From NCBI RefSeq assembly GCF_003853705.1, contig NZ_QTQI01000021.1, forward strand, positions 1-64,000: a stretch of 64,000 bases of DNA, given 5' to 3'. Below, one piece after another: positions 34,591-44,820 of this stretch. Each line of letters opens with the position of its first letter. The stretch's first letter is position 1. The stretch comes from Burkholderia sp. Bp8992. Lineage in GTDB: Bacteria > Pseudomonadota > Gammaproteobacteria > Burkholderiales > Burkholderiaceae. The notes under the pieces are model-generated. The model ran no database searches. It had not been told where the DNA came from and saw nothing but the letters and a program-made list of their open reading frames with translations. The position numbers and the translations under genes were made by a program.

Positions 34591-35502
34591 TCAGCCTCCG
34601 AGCGCGAAATAGAACGGCGTGCCGAAAAACAGCGTCGCAACGCCGCCGGCCGCGAGGAACGGGCCGAACGGAATCGGCTCCTCGAAGCGCATGCGGCCGC
34701 GCCAGGTCGCGACGAGCCCGACGATGGCGCCCGTTACCGCCGCGAACAGCACGACTTGCGGCAGCGCGGCCCAGCCCATCCACGCGCCGAGTGCGGCCAG
34801 CAGCTTCAGGTCGCCGAAGCCGATGCCCTCGATGCCGCGCAGCCATTTGAACAGCCAGTAGATCGACCACAGGAACAGGTAGCCGGCCATCGCACCGATC
34901 ACGGCCGAGCGCAGCGACGTGAACGTCCCGCCGAGATTCAGCACGAGCCCGGCCCAGAGCAGCGGCAGCGTCATCGAGTCGGGCAGGTAGCCCGTGCGGA
35001 TGTCGATCGCGCTCATCGCGAGCAGCGCCGCACACAGCGCAAACGCGGCAAGCCCGGCGACGGTCGGGCCGAATGCCGCGAGCGAGCCCGCGGCGAGCAG
35101 CGCACACACGAGCTCGACGAGCGGATAGCGGAGGCTGATCGCGTGGCCGCAGCGGCGGCAGCGCCCGCGCAGCATCAGATAGCTGACGAGCGGGATGTTT
35201 TCCCAGGCGCGCAGCACGTGGCCGCAATGCGGGCATGCGCTGCGCGGGCGCCACAGATCGTAGTGCGGCGGATAGCCGTCGTCGGGCGCGGCGCTCGCGT
35301 TGCCGGTCGCTTCGTCGATCTCGGCCTGCCACGCGCGCTGCATCATCACGGGCAGCCGGTGCACGACCACGTTCAGGAAGCTGCCGACGCACAGGCCGAT
35401 GATGACCGCGAACGCATACTGCAGCGCGGGCGGCAGCATCGCCAGTGCGAGCAGCGTGCGCTCGGGCGAATCGGGAACGGCGGGCAGGGGCACGGGCGTC
35501 AT
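34591..35502 (-). CDS. pilD: Prepilin peptidase / N-methyltransferase
   Basis: A 303-residue polytopic aspartic protease that cleaves and N-methylates type IV prepilins and pseudopilins. Two CxxC pairs (CPHC and CRRC, about residues 91-117) form the zinc-binding cytoplasmic domain; the catalytic aspartates lie in MSAIDIRTG and GFGDLK (GxGD motif). About eight membrane helices are visible. The ATG at 35502 is used; a TTG three codons upstream is possible. It follows pilB and pilC on the same strand, giving a pilBCD cluster without a pilin gene nearby. Confidence 0.93.
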   Translation of the reverse strand: MTPVPLPAVPDSPERTLLALAMLPPALQYAFAVIIGLCVGSFLNVVVHRLPVMMQRAWQAEIDEATGNASAAPDDGYPPHYDLWRPRSACPHCGHVLRAWENIPLVSYLMLRGRCRRCGHAISLRYPLVELVCALLAAGSLAAFGPTVAGLAAFALCAALLAMSAIDIRTGYLPDSMTLPLLWAGLVLNLGGTFTSLRSAVIGAMAGYLFLWSIYWLFKWLRGIEGIGFGDLKLLAALGAWMGWAALPQVVLFAAVTGAIVGLVATWRGRMRFEEPIPFGPFLAAGGVATLFFGTPFYFALGG

Positions 35503-35548
35503 GAGGCTCAAGGTTCGGGCTTAAAAGGCGACAGAATCGGTTGCGATG

Positions 35549-36760
35549 CTACACCACGTTGCCGAGCTGAAGGATGGGCAGGTACATCGCGATCACGAGG
35601 CCGCCGACGAGTGCGCCCAGGACGATCACGATCAGCGGTTCGCCGAGCGCCGCGAGCGCATCGAGACGCGCGTCGAGCTGGCGTTCGCACAGCGCGGCGA
35701 TGTCGGCGAGCATCGTATCGAGCGCGCCGGTTTCCTCGGCGACGGCGATCGGCTGGACGACGTCGTCCGGAAAGCAGCCGGCCGACTGCATCGCATCGGC
35801 GAGACGCGCGCCGCGCAACACGCGTGCCGCGATGTGCGCGGTGGCGTGCGCGAACACCGGATGGCCGGCCGTCCGCTCGAGCGTGGCGAAGGCGTCGGCG
35901 AGCGGCACGCCGGCGCCGAGCAGCGTCGCGAGCGAACGGCACCAGCGTGCGGCCGCATACCGTTCGAGCGCGCTGCCTGCCAGCGGGGCATGCAGCAGGC
36001 GCCGCGCGACCGCATGGCGCAACGGCGCCGACCGTCGAAGCGCGTGATGCGCGGCAAGCGCTGCTGCCGCCGTGCCGGCGGTGAGCACGCCGCCCCACGC
36101 CGACAGCGCGGAGGAGAGCGCGAGCAGGGCGCGGGTCGGTGCCGGCAGGGCGGCACCGAAGCCGTCGAAGATCTGCCGGAACGTCGGCACGACCCACACC
36201 ATCAATGCCGCCGAGATCGCGAGCGCGAACAGGATGACGGCGGCCGGATACGCGAGGGCGGCCCGCAGCTTGCGCCATTGCGCATCGGCGCGCTCGCGGT
36301 GTTCCGCGACACGTGTCAGCACGATGCCGAGCGAGCCGGACGCCTCGCCGACTTCGATCAACTGGCGGTACAGCGTGCCGAACTGCGACGGATAGCGTGC
36401 GAGTGCCTCGGCGAAGCGCCGGCCGCCGACGATTTCCCGCGCGAGGCCCGCGGCGATGCGCGGCAGGCCGTCGTGCGACCGTGTACGCGAGAGCATTTCG
36501 AGCGACGGTGCAAGCGGCAGCCCGGCCTGCAACAGGCTCGCGAGCTGGCGCGTGAAACGCGTGATCTCCCGGGCGCCGGCCGCCGGCGGCCGGGCCGGCC
36601 CGCGGACGTCGAGCGACAGCACCGCGATGCCGTCACGCGCGAGTGTGGCACGCGCGGCTGCGGCGTCGAAGGCGATGACCGTGCCGCGGCGCGGTGTGCC
36701 GTCGCGACGGCGGCCGCGCCAGGCGAAGCGGGTTTCGCGCGGCGGCGTGGGCATGCTCAT
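35549..36760 (-). CDS. pilC: Type IV pilus/type II secretion inner-membrane platform protein
   Basis: A 403-residue protein of the PilC/GspF family that anchors the assembly ATPase at the inner membrane. Two T2SSF domains of about 120 residues each are visible (about 65-190 and 270-395), both ending in hydrophobic helices; RQLASLLQAGLPLAPSLE is the first domain signature. The ATG at 36760 overlaps the stop of the ATPase gene (ATGA). Frames open further upstream in the same phase run antisense of pilB and are rejected. It could also be read as gspF; the pilD neighbour favours pilus assembly. Confidence 0.9.
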   Translation of the reverse strand: MSMPTPPRETRFAWRGRRRDGTPRRGTVIAFDAAAARATLARDGIAVLSLDVRGPARPPAAGAREITRFTRQLASLLQAGLPLAPSLEMLSRTRSHDGLPRIAAGLAREIVGGRRFAEALARYPSQFGTLYRQLIEVGEASGSLGIVLTRVAEHRERADAQWRKLRAALAYPAAVILFALAISAALMVWVVPTFRQIFDGFGAALPAPTRALLALSSALSAWGGVLTAGTAAAALAAHHALRRSAPLRHAVARRLLHAPLAGSALERYAAARWCRSLATLLGAGVPLADAFATLERTAGHPVFAHATAHIAARVLRGARLADAMQSAGCFPDDVVQPIAVAEETGALDTMLADIAALCERQLDARLDALAALGEPLIVIVLGALVGGLVIAMYLPILQLGNVV

Positions 36761-38034
36761 GCCGCGGGCGTGGCGGCGACGGCTTCCGCGATGCTCGTCG
36801 TGCCGTCCCGCACGCGGGCGAATGCCGCGTCTCGCAGGTTGCGCACGCCGTCGGCCGCCGCGCATTGCGCGAGCTCGCCGACGCTTGCCCGTGCGACGAT
36901 GCGCTCCGCCAGTTCCGGCGAGACCGGCATCGTCTGATGCAGCCCGATGCGGCCGCGATAGCCGATCCCGTGACAGGCGGTGCAGCCGCGTGCGACGAAC
37001 GGCCGCCATCCGCCTGCCAGGGCCGCCGGGTCGCAGCCGGCTTCCTGCAGCACGCGCGCCGATGCGTCCGAAGGGACACGGCACGCGACGCACAGGCGCC
37101 GGACCAGGCGCTGCGCGGTGACGAGCTGCAGCGCGGCCGCGAGGTTGTACGGCGCGACGCCGATGTCGAGCATCCGCGCGATGGCGGCCGGCGCGTCGTT
37201 CGTGTGCAGCGTCGACAGCACGAGATGGCCGGTCTGCGCGGCCTTGATCGCGACGTCTGCCGTTTCCGCATCGCGTATCTCGCCGACCATGATGATGTCC
37301 GGATCCTGCCGCAACAGCGCACGCAGCGCCGTCGCGAACGTGAGCCCGGCCTTGTCGGCGACGCCGACCTGGTTGATCCCGTCGAGCTGGATCTCGGCGG
37401 GGTCCTCGACCGTGCACACGTTGTGTGCGTCGCGATCGAGCATCTGCAGTGCGCAGTACAGCGACAGCGTCTTGCCGCTGCCGGTCGGGCCCGTGACGAG
37501 CACGAGGCCGTGCGGTGCGCGTATCGCGGCCTCCATCGCGGCGGCCTGCTGCGTGTCGAAGCCGAGACGGGCGAGCGTGAGATCGGCCGGCAGCGTTTCG
37601 AGGCGCCGCAGCACGAGCTTTTCGCCGAACAGCGTGGGCAGCGAACTGACGCGATAGTCGCCGCGCGTGCCGCCGTCGATCGCGATGCGCAGCCTGCCGT
37701 CCTGCGGGAGCCGCCGTTCGGCGATGTCCATGCGCGCGAGCACCTTGATTCGCGTGACGAGCGCGTCGCGCAGGTGCACGGGCGGTCGCGCATGCTCGTG
37801 CAGCACGCCGTCGATGCGCAGGCGGATGCGCCAGCCGGTTTCGAACGGTTCGACGTGGATGTCGGATGCGTCGCGCACGCGTGCCGCGTGCAGCGTGTCC
37901 GTCAGCAGCCGCACGGCCGGTGCATCGTCGAGCTGGGCCGCATCGAGTGCATGAGGCGCGGCGGCAGGCGGCGCGTCGGAGCGGGCGGGCGACGACTGCG
38001 TGTGCAGCGGCGCCCCGGGAGGAGGGAAATGCAT
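36757..38034 (-). CDS. pilB: Short GspE/PilB-type assembly ATPase
   Basis: A 425-residue secretion-superfamily ATPase that powers pilus or pseudopilus extension. Walker A GPTGSGKT, the Asp box-like TVEDPAEIQLDG, Walker B DPDIIMVGEIRD and the His box STLHTND occur in order; four cysteines (LCVAC and GCTAC) form the zinc-binding C-terminal module of the GspE/PilB group. Canonical PilB/GspE proteins have 500-570 residues; here the N-terminal T2SSE_N-type domain is missing and the chain starts just ahead of the N2 domain. ATG 38034 (MHFPPPG) is preferred; a GTG four codons upstream is possible. Confidence 0.86.
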   Translation of the reverse strand: MHFPPPGAPLHTQSSPARSDAPPAAAPHALDAAQLDDAPAVRLLTDTLHAARVRDASDIHVEPFETGWRIRLRIDGVLHEHARPPVHLRDALVTRIKVLARMDIAERRLPQDGRLRIAIDGGTRGDYRVSSLPTLFGEKLVLRRLETLPADLTLARLGFDTQQAAAMEAAIRAPHGLVLVTGPTGSGKTLSLYCALQMLDRDAHNVCTVEDPAEIQLDGINQVGVADKAGLTFATALRALLRQDPDIIMVGEIRDAETADVAIKAAQTGHLVLSTLHTNDAPAAIARMLDIGVAPYNLAAALQLVTAQRLVRRLCVACRVPSDASARVLQEAGCDPAALAGGWRPFVARGCTACHGIGYRGRIGLHQTMPVSPELAERIVARASVGELAQCAAADGVRNLRDAAFARVRDGTTSIAEAVAATPAA

Positions 38035-38117
38035 GTGAGCCGGCACGCTGGCCGCCTGTTGACCGTGACATGCAGATGGTCGCGCGTCGCGGGCGGCGCC
38101 GGCAGTCGGCCGTTCGG

Positions 38118-39410
38118 CTATCGGCCGGTGGCGCGTGCGGTGCGCGAGCCGCGCGGCTTGAAGAGCTTGACCGTGCGCACGGCCTGGTCGTCGCTGCGCA
38201 TCACCTCGAGCATCACGTCGCCGATCTTCAGGCACACGTCGTCTTCCGGAATTTCCTCGAGGATTTCGAGCACCAGTCCGTTCAGCGTCTTCGGCCCGTC
38301 GGTCGGCAGCTTCAGGTGCAGCCAGCGGTTCAGTTCGCGCAGCGGCATGCTGGCCGACACGATGCATTCGCCGTTCTCGTCCCAGCCGCCCGCGCGTTCG
38401 CTGCGCGGCATCGACGTCGTGAATTCGCCGATCAGTTCCTCGATGATGTCTTCGGGCGTGACGAGTCCTTCGAGCTCGCCATACTCGTTGACGACGAGCG
38501 CGGTTCGCTGCCGCGTTTCCTGGAAGAACTGGAGCTGCTGGACCACCGGCGTGCCCGACGGCACGTAGTACGGCTCGGCGAGCAGCGTGCGCAGCGTCTC
38601 GCGGTCGAACTCCTGGTTGTGCAGCGCGGTGAGGGTCTTGCGCACATGCAGCACGCCGAGCACCTTGTCGATGTCGCCTTCGTAGACGACGAGCCGGTTG
38701 TGATAGCAGGTCTCGAGCTGGTGCAGGACGTCGTCGAGCGGCGCGTAGAAGTTGAGCGACTCGATCTGGCGGCGCGGCACCATCACGTCGTCGACCGTGA
38801 TGTTCTCGAGGTCGAACAGGTTGAGCAGGATGCTGCGGTGCTTGGTCGGCATGAAGCTGCTCGACTCGAGCACGATGGCGCGCAGCTCGTCGGCCGACAT
38901 CCGCTGGTCGCGGCCCTTCTTCGTGTTGATGCGCAGCACCCACAGCACGCCGTTCGCGAGCGCGTTGACGAACCAGACGACCGGCTTGAACACGCGCATC
39001 AGCGGCGCGATCACGAGGCTCGCGGGCAGTGCGATGCGTTCGGGGAAGGTCGCGCCGACGATCTTCGGCGCGATTTCCGCGAACACGATGATCAGGAACG
39101 CGACGATGCCGGTCGCGATCGACAGCGCGACGTTGTTGCGGCCGAACGTATGCAGCGCGAGCGACGTCGTCAGGACCGGGATGATCGTGTTGAACAGGTT
39201 GTTGCCGATCAGGATCACGCTGAGCAGCAGGTCAGTGCGCGTGAGCAGGCCTTGCGTGGTTTTCGCGCCGAGTGCGCCCTGGCCGGCGAGATGCTTCAGC
39301 CGATGGCGGTTGAGCGCCATCATCGCGGTTTCGGAAATCGAAAAGAAGCTGGAACAGAGGAGAAGCAGGAAGACGGCGCCGATTTGCGCCCATAAGGGAA
39401 TTTGGTCCAC
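38118..39410 (-). CDS. HlyC/CorC (TlyC-like) family transporter-associated CBS protein
   Basis: A 430-residue membrane protein with an N-terminal CNNM/DUF21 domain of about four helices (about residues 1-185), a CBS pair (about 200-325, with NRLVVYEGD and PEDIIEELIGE) and a C-terminal CorC_HlyC domain. Related proteins affect magnesium/cobalt efflux. The start is placed at GTG 39410 (MDQIPLWAQIG), where conservation begins; upstream codons in the same frame look non-coding. It is the first gene of the minus-strand block reaching pilB, 83 nt away. Confidence 0.9.
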   Translation of the reverse strand: MDQIPLWAQIGAVFLLLLCSSFFSISETAMMALNRHRLKHLAGQGALGAKTTQGLLTRTDLLLSVILIGNNLFNTIIPVLTTSLALHTFGRNNVALSIATGIVAFLIIVFAEIAPKIVGATFPERIALPASLVIAPLMRVFKPVVWFVNALANGVLWVLRINTKKGRDQRMSADELRAIVLESSSFMPTKHRSILLNLFDLENITVDDVMVPRRQIESLNFYAPLDDVLHQLETCYHNRLVVYEGDIDKVLGVLHVRKTLTALHNQEFDRETLRTLLAEPYYVPSGTPVVQQLQFFQETRQRTALVVNEYGELEGLVTPEDIIEELIGEFTTSMPRSERAGGWDENGECIVSASMPLRELNRWLHLKLPTDGPKTLNGLVLEILEEIPEDDVCLKIGDVMLEVMRSDDQAVRTVKLFKPRGSRTARATGR

Positions 39411-39510
39411 GCGTCGGAATGGGCAGTGAAGGACAGGGATGGAGGAAATATAGCAGAGGCCGGCGACGGCGATGTGTCGTGCGCGACACGAGGGGCCTGC
39501 GGCGGCCGGG

Positions 39511-39546
39511 CAAAAAAAAACCGCGCACATGGTGCACGGTTTTTTA
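39511..39546 (-). terminator. Terminator of tRNA-Pro
   Basis: On the minus strand, AACCGTGCAC / GTGCGCGGTT forms a stem just after the tRNA 3' end, followed by nine T residues. It also separates the tRNA from the downstream CBS protein gene. Confidence 0.88.
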
Positions 39547-39552
39547 AAAATC

Positions 39553-39629
39553 TGGTCGGGGTGAGAGGATTCGAACCTCCGGCCTCTACGTCCCGAACGT
39601 AGCGCTCTACCAGGCTAAGCTACACCCCG
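39553..39629 (-). tRNA. tRNA-Pro (anticodon CGG)
   Basis: A 77-nt cloverleaf with encoded CCA. The acceptor stem is CGGGGTG / CACCCCG with discriminator A. The anticodon arm CTACG-TTCGGGA-CGTAG gives anticodon CGG, reading proline codon CCG. The T arm CCGGAGGTTCGAATCCTC is canonical, apart from the usual one-base register at its stem. A strong terminator follows directly. Confidence 0.97.
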
Positions 39630-39777
39630 ATTTCTGCTCTTCGGACTTCGCCGTCTTCGTGAAGATTTCTGCGTCGTCTCAAGCAAGAACGTAACTATAA
39701 CGATGTTTTTTCTAAAAGGGAATACTTTGATGAAGAAAATTTTCGGGACAAGGCATCGCTTCCTGTTTGCCGCGTGT

Positions 39778-40773
39778 TTACGACTGCCGCGACGTCGAGT
39801 ACGAGCACAGCCCGAGCAGGCTTTCCTTGTAGATCGAATCGGGGAACGCGGCAATCGCCGCTGCTGCCGCCTGCGCTTCCTGGCGTGCGCATTCGAGCGT
39901 GTGGTCGAGCGCGCCTGAGCGCGTGATCGCCTCGAAGATCGTGTCGAAGCGATCGGTGCCGCCCTGTTCGATCGCCTCGCGCGCCAGCGCCGACTGCTCG
40001 GGCGTGCCGCGTTCGATCAGATAGATGAGCGGCAGCGTCGGCTTGCCTTCGCGCAGGTCGTCGCCGGCATTCTTGCCCATGGCCTCGACGGTGCCCGCGT
40101 AGTCGAGCCAGTCGTCCATGATCTGGAACGCGGTGCCGATCCGGCGGCCGTATTCGGCGGCGGCGGCTTCGGTCGGCGCATCGGCGCCCGCGAGCACCGC
40201 GCCCAGGCGGGCCGACGCCTCGAACAGCTTCGCCGTCTTGTAGCGGATCACCTGCATGTAGCGCGTTTCGTCGACGTCCGCGTCGTGCATGTTGAGGAGC
40301 TGCAGCACCTCGCCTTCCGAAATGATCGTCGTCGCTTCGGACAGGATCTCCATCACGCGCATCTTGCCGACACCGACCATCATCTCGAACGAGCGCGAGT
40401 AGAGGTAATCGCCTACCAGCACGCTCGCCGCGTTGCCGAACAGCGCATTGGCGGTCTGGCGGCCGCGGCGCAGCTCGGATTCGTCGACGACGTCGTCATG
40501 CAGCAGCGTGGCCGTGTGGATGAACTCGACGACGGCGGCCAGCACGTGCCGCTGGTGCGACGTTTCGCCGAGCGCGCCGGCGACGAGCAGCAGCAACGCC
40601 GGACGCAGCCGCTTGCCGCCCGCGCCGATGATGTACTCGGCGATCTGGTTGATCAGCAGCACGTCGGACGCGAGGCTTTGCCGGATAACGCGATTCACCT
40701 GCTCCATGTCGCTGGTGATCGGGGCGAGCAGGTGGGCGGCGCTGAGGGTGGGGGAGGCGGTGGACGACGACAT
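39778..40773 (-). CDS. ispB: Octaprenyl diphosphate synthase
   Basis: A 331-residue trans-prenyltransferase making the C40 side chain of ubiquinone-8. The first Asp-rich motif is LLHDDVVDES with the following RRGR, the second is DDWLDYAG; GGKRLRPAL near residue 53 binds isopentenyl diphosphate. It ends ...YSTSRQS. It is divergent from rplU, an arrangement shared with E. coli (ispB next to rplU-rpmA), supporting the assignment. A product of other chain length cannot be excluded from sequence. Confidence 0.94.
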   Translation of the reverse strand: MSSSTASPTLSAAHLLAPITSDMEQVNRVIRQSLASDVLLINQIAEYIIGAGGKRLRPALLLLVAGALGETSHQRHVLAAVVEFIHTATLLHDDVVDESELRRGRQTANALFGNAASVLVGDYLYSRSFEMMVGVGKMRVMEILSEATTIISEGEVLQLLNMHDADVDETRYMQVIRYKTAKLFEASARLGAVLAGADAPTEAAAAEYGRRIGTAFQIMDDWLDYAGTVEAMGKNAGDDLREGKPTLPLIYLIERGTPEQSALAREAIEQGGTDRFDTIFEAITRSGALDHTLECARQEAQAAAAAIAAFPDSIYKESLLGLCSYSTSRQS

Positions 40774-40899
40774 GATGATGGAATTGGGTGATGCGGCGGA
40801 TTATAAGTCGAATCCGCGAAATCCCGGTCTGTCAGACGTGCCGGCACTGCGATTTTGGCCGTCCGGCCAGGGCCCGCGCGCGGCAATCGTCGATCGGTT

Positions 40900-40928
40900 T
40901 TGACTTCGGTGCTAACCCCATGTATAAT
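40900..40928 (+). promoter_or_regulatory. rplU promoter
   Basis: TTGACT (40900-40905) and TATAAT (40923-40928) with an ideal 17-bp spacer, the best sigma-70 promoter in the window, about 55 bp before the rplU ATG. Confidence 0.9.
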
Positions 40929-40934
40929 CACGTG

Positions 40935-40959
40935 TTTTCCGCGCGTGGTGTGCGGAAAA
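40935..40959 (+). promoter_or_regulatory. Hairpin in the rplU leader
   Basis: TTTTCCGC (40935-40942) pairs perfectly with GCGGAAAA (40952-40959) around a nine-base loop right at the transcript start. Leaders of rplU in other bacteria carry regulatory structures; whether this is one is an inference. Confidence 0.5.
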
Positions 40960-40983
40960 ATTGGATCCAGAGTGAGGTTCTCA

Positions 40984-41295
40984 ATGTACGCGGTCATAAA
41001 AACCGGCGGCAAGCAGTACAAGGTTGCCGTTGGCGAAAAACTCAAAGTAGAACAGATACCGGCTGACATTGACGCTGAAATCACGCTCGACCAGGTTCTC
41101 GCAGTGGGCGAAGGCGAATCGATTAAGTTCGGTACGCCGCTGGTCAGTGGGGCTTCCGTCAAGGCCACCGTTGTGTCGCACGGTCGTCATGCCAAGGTCA
41201 CCATCTTCAAGATGCGTCGCCGGAAGCACTACCAAAAGCATGGCGGCCACCGCCAGAACTACACTGAGCTGCGCATCGACGCGATCAACGCGTAA
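40984..41295 (+). CDS. rplU: 50S ribosomal protein L21
   Basis: A 103-residue ribosomal protein binding 23S r[17 protein letters not shown] at the start and the C-terminal basic [16 protein letters not shown] are the L21 signature. The ATG at 40984 is set by that conserved start; longer in-frame readings extend into the promoter. First gene of rplU-rpmA, followed by obg. Confidence 0.98.
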   Translation: MYAVIKTGGKQYKVAVGEKLKVEQIPADIDAEITLDQVLAVGEGESIKFGTPLVSGASVKATVVSHGRHAKVTIFKMRRRKHYQKHGGHRQNYTELRIDAINA

Positions 41296-41319
41296 GCGCC
41301 TCGGTTAAGGAGCAATCAG

Positions 41320-41583
41320 ATGGCACACAAAAAGGCAGGCGGCTCTTCCCGGAACGGCCGCGACTCCGAGTCGAAACGTCTCGGCGTGAAAGTGTACGGC
41401 GGCCAGGCAATCAATGCCGGCGGCATCATCGTGCGTCAGCGCGGTACGCGTATGCACGCAGGCGAGAACGTCGGCATGGGCAAGGATCACACCCTGTTCG
41501 CGCTGGTCGACGGTCACGTCAAGTTCGCGACGAAGGGCGCGGACAAGAAGCATCTGGTCATCGTCGTCCCGGCGGCTGCCTAA
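41320..41583 (+). CDS. rpmA: 50S ribosomal protein L27
   Basis: An 87-residue ribosomal protein whose N-terminal arm reaches the peptidyl transferase centre. [16 protein letters not shown] at the start and [11 protein letters not shown] are canonical. There is no N-terminal processing extension as in Firmicutes. AAGGAG precedes the ATG. It lies 24 nt after rplU and is followed by an intrinsic terminator. Confidence 0.98.
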
Positions 41584-41611
41584 GTCAGGCACCCACGGGC
41601 TTCGTAGCCGA

Positions 41612-41645
41612 AAGGCCCCGCAGTCTTCGCGGGGCCTTTTTTTAT
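41612..41645 (+). terminator. Terminator after rpmA
   Basis: AAGGCCCCGC / GCGGGGCCTT stem with a seven-base loop followed by a T run, between rpmA and obg. obg is therefore partly or wholly uncoupled from the ribosomal protein genes. Confidence 0.92.
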
Positions 41646-41767
41646 TTGGTCGCCGGGCGCAGGTGCGTGCCGGCGACCCTCGCGCAACCGGCGCACGATC
41701 GGCCGAATGGCAGATTGTTCAAGCGTGCCGGCGCGCGGCACAATAGCGGAAATACTGGGCGGAGTGA

Positions 41768-42883
<1,116 letters not shown>

Positions 42884-42973
42884 GCGGTTCCTGAACGCGC
42901 CGGGCGTGCCGTCCGGCGCCGGCGTTCAATCGCGCCCGGCCGGGCAGGCATCAGATACAGGAGACAGTGCAGG

Positions 42974-44092
42974 ATGCGTTCGATCATCGCGGATTCGAAG
43001 CGATTGGTGGTGAAGGTGGGTTCCAGCCTCGTGACCAACGACGGCAAGGGGCTCGATCATGCTGCAATCGGCCGCTGGGCAGCCCAGATCGCCGCGTTGC
43101 GCGCGCAGGGCAAGGAAGTCGTGCTCGTCAGTTCGGGTGCGATTGCCGAAGGGATGCAGCGGCTCGGCTGGAGCAAGCGGCCGCGGGAAATCGACGAGTT
43201 GCAGGCTGCTGCGGCGGTCGGTCAGATGGGGCTCGCGCAGGTCTATGAGAGCCGCTTCACCGAGCACGACATCCGCACCGCGCAGATCCTGCTCACGCAT
43301 GCCGACCTGGCCGATCGCGAGCGCTACCTGAATGCGCGTTCGACGCTGCTCACGCTGCTGCGGCTCGGTGTCGTGCCGATCATCAACGAGAACGACACGG
43401 TCGTCACCGACGAAATCAAGTTCGGCGACAACGACACGCTCGGCGCGCTCGTCGCGAACCTGATCGAAGGCGATGCGCTGATCATCCTGACCGACCAGAC
43501 CGGGCTGTTCACGGCCGATCCGCGCAAGGACCCGAACGCGACGCTCGTCGCCGAGGCCAATGCCGGCGCGCCGGAGCTCGAGGCGATGGCCGGCGGCGCC
43601 GGTTCGAGCCTCGGTCGCGGCGGGATGCTGACGAAGATCCTCGCGGCGAAGCGCGCGGCACACAGCGGCGCGAATACCGTGATCGCGAGCGGCCGCGAGC
43701 CGGACGTGCTCGTTCGCCTGGCGGCCGGCGAGGCGATCGGCACGCAGCTGATCGCGCGCACCGCGCGGATGGCGGCACGCAAGCAATGGATGGCCGACCA
43801 TCTGCAGGTGCGCGGCCATGTCGTGATCGATGCCGGCGCGGTCGAGAAGCTGACGGCCGGCGGCAAGAGCCTGCTGCCGATCGGCGTGATCGACGTGCAG
43901 GGCGCGTTCGCGCGCGGCGAGGTGATCGCGTGCGTCGGCCCTGACGGGCGCGAAGTGGCGCGCGGGCTCACGAACTACAGCAGCGCGGAAACGAAACTGA
44001 TTCACCGCAAGCCGAGCGGTGAGATCGAGACTGTGCTTGGCTACATGCTGGAACCCGAACTGATCCACCGCGACAACCTCGTGCTCGTCTGA
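42974..44092 (+). CDS. proB: Glutamate 5-kinase
   Basis: A 372-residue enzyme phosphorylating glutamate in the first step of proline synthesis. The amino acid kinase domain shows [10 protein letters not shown] at the start, VSSGAIAEG, and NENDTVV; a C-terminal PUA domain (about 280-360) is present as in the long, proline-inhibited form. AGGAGA lies about 12 nt before the ATG. Downstream is a terminator. No proA gene is in the window. Confidence 0.96.
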   Translation: MRSIIADSKRLVVKVGSSLVTNDGKGLDHAAIGRWAAQIAALRAQGKEVVLVSSGAIAEGMQRLGWSKRPREIDELQAAAAVGQMGLAQVYESRFTEHDIRTAQILLTHADLADRERYLNARSTLLTLLRLGVVPIINENDTVVTDEIKFGDNDTLGALVANLIEGDALIILTDQTGLFTADPRKDPNATLVAEANAGAPELEAMAGGAGSSLGRGGMLTKILAAKRAAHSGANTVIASGREPDVLVRLAAGEAIGTQLIARTARMAARKQWMADHLQVRGHVVIDAGAVEKLTAGGKSLLPIGVIDVQGAFARGEVIACVGPDGREVARGLTNYSSAETKLIHRKPSGEIETVLGYMLEPELIHRDNLVLV

Positions 44093-44128
44093 TCGCCGGC
44101 CACGGTATCGGCAGTTCAGGCAGTCCGA

Positions 44129-44157
44129 CAAAAAAGCCCGCGCGATGCGGGCTTTCT
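44129..44157 (+). terminator. proB terminator
   Basis: AAAGCCCGC-GCGAT-GCGGGCTTT hairpin with A tract before and T-rich tail after. It can act in both directions and may also serve the convergent minus-strand lipoprotein gene. Confidence 0.88.
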
Positions 44158-44198
44158 TATTGCGGCGGGACGATGCGGGCCACCCGCATCGTGTGTCG

Positions 44199-44756
44199 TC
44201 AGCGCAGCTGCGTCATCGCGGTGCGATGGAACCGGATGTTTTCCAGGATCTGCCGGGTCGAGCCTTGCGGCATCTTGTTCGAGCAGAAGTAGTCCTGATA
44301 GAGCGCGGAGTGGTAGGCGTTCAGCTCGCCGTTCTCGATGCGCCGCCAGTCGTTCTCGACCGTACGATCCCAGCCGTCGTGGTCCGAGTTCAGGCCGGCG
44401 TACTGGCGCCATTCGTAGGTGTCGCAGCGGATGCCTTCGTAGTTCACGTTGCGTGCGCCGGCCGGGCTCGTGATGACGACCGCGTAGCGCACGACGCCAT
44501 CGGTGCCGACGTCGAGCGATTTCGCATCGACGAAGAACTTGAGCGGCGTGTTCTGCGACACGTTGAACGGCAGCAGGTCGCCCGTTTGCGGCAGCGGCGG
44601 CAGCGTGTCGACCGTGTTTTCCTTCCAGGTCCCTTGGCGGTCGAGCAGGTACACGAATTCGCTGTCGTCCTTGTTGGACGGCGCTTTCGAATTCGCGCAG
44701 CCGGCCAGGGCAGCCATCGCGGCGATCGATGCGAGCGCGAGAGCAATCGCTTTCAA
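44199..44756 (-). CDS. CNP1-like family lipoprotein
   Basis: A 185-residue probable lipoprotein. The N terminus is a signal peptide ending in a lipobox (ALAGC, Cys about residue 23). The mature part resembles the CNP1 family (named after a Neisseria protein), with FVYLLDRQGTW and GIRCDTYEWR; its function is unknown. The start is placed at TTG 44756, because GAGGA lies 7 nt upstream and the signal peptide then begins with MKAIALAL; an ATG 17 codons upstream would run through the rppH terminator hairpin. That hairpin ends only 3 nt before the Shine-Dalgarno. Confidence 0.83.
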   Translation of the reverse strand: MKAIALALASIAAMAALAGCANSKAPSNKDDSEFVYLLDRQGTWKENTVDTLPPLPQTGDLLPFNVSQNTPLKFFVDAKSLDVGTDGVVRYAVVITSPAGARNVNYEGIRCDTYEWRQYAGLNSDHDGWDRTVENDWRRIENGELNAYHSALYQDYFCSNKMPQGSTRQILENIRFHRTAMTQLR

Positions 44757-44770
44757 TATGCATTCCTCGT

Positions 44771-44801
44771 AAAAAAAGGGCGCGACACCAAGGTCGCGCC
44801 C
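44771..44801 (-). terminator. rppH terminator abutting the lipoprotein ribosome binding site
   Basis: On the minus strand GGGCGCGAC / GTCGCGCCC (perfect 9 bp, six-base loop) is followed by TTTTTTT. It lies 20 nt after the rppH stop codon, and its T tract ends 3 nt before the GAGGA of the CNP1-type gene. Confidence 0.9.
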
Positions 44802-44820
44802 GGTCATGCAGTCCGACTCG

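Noticed and set aside
39703-39918. 71-codon frame overlapping the 3' end of ispB
   Set aside because: Starts in the A/T-rich tRNA promoter region and runs antisense into ispB; no similarity.
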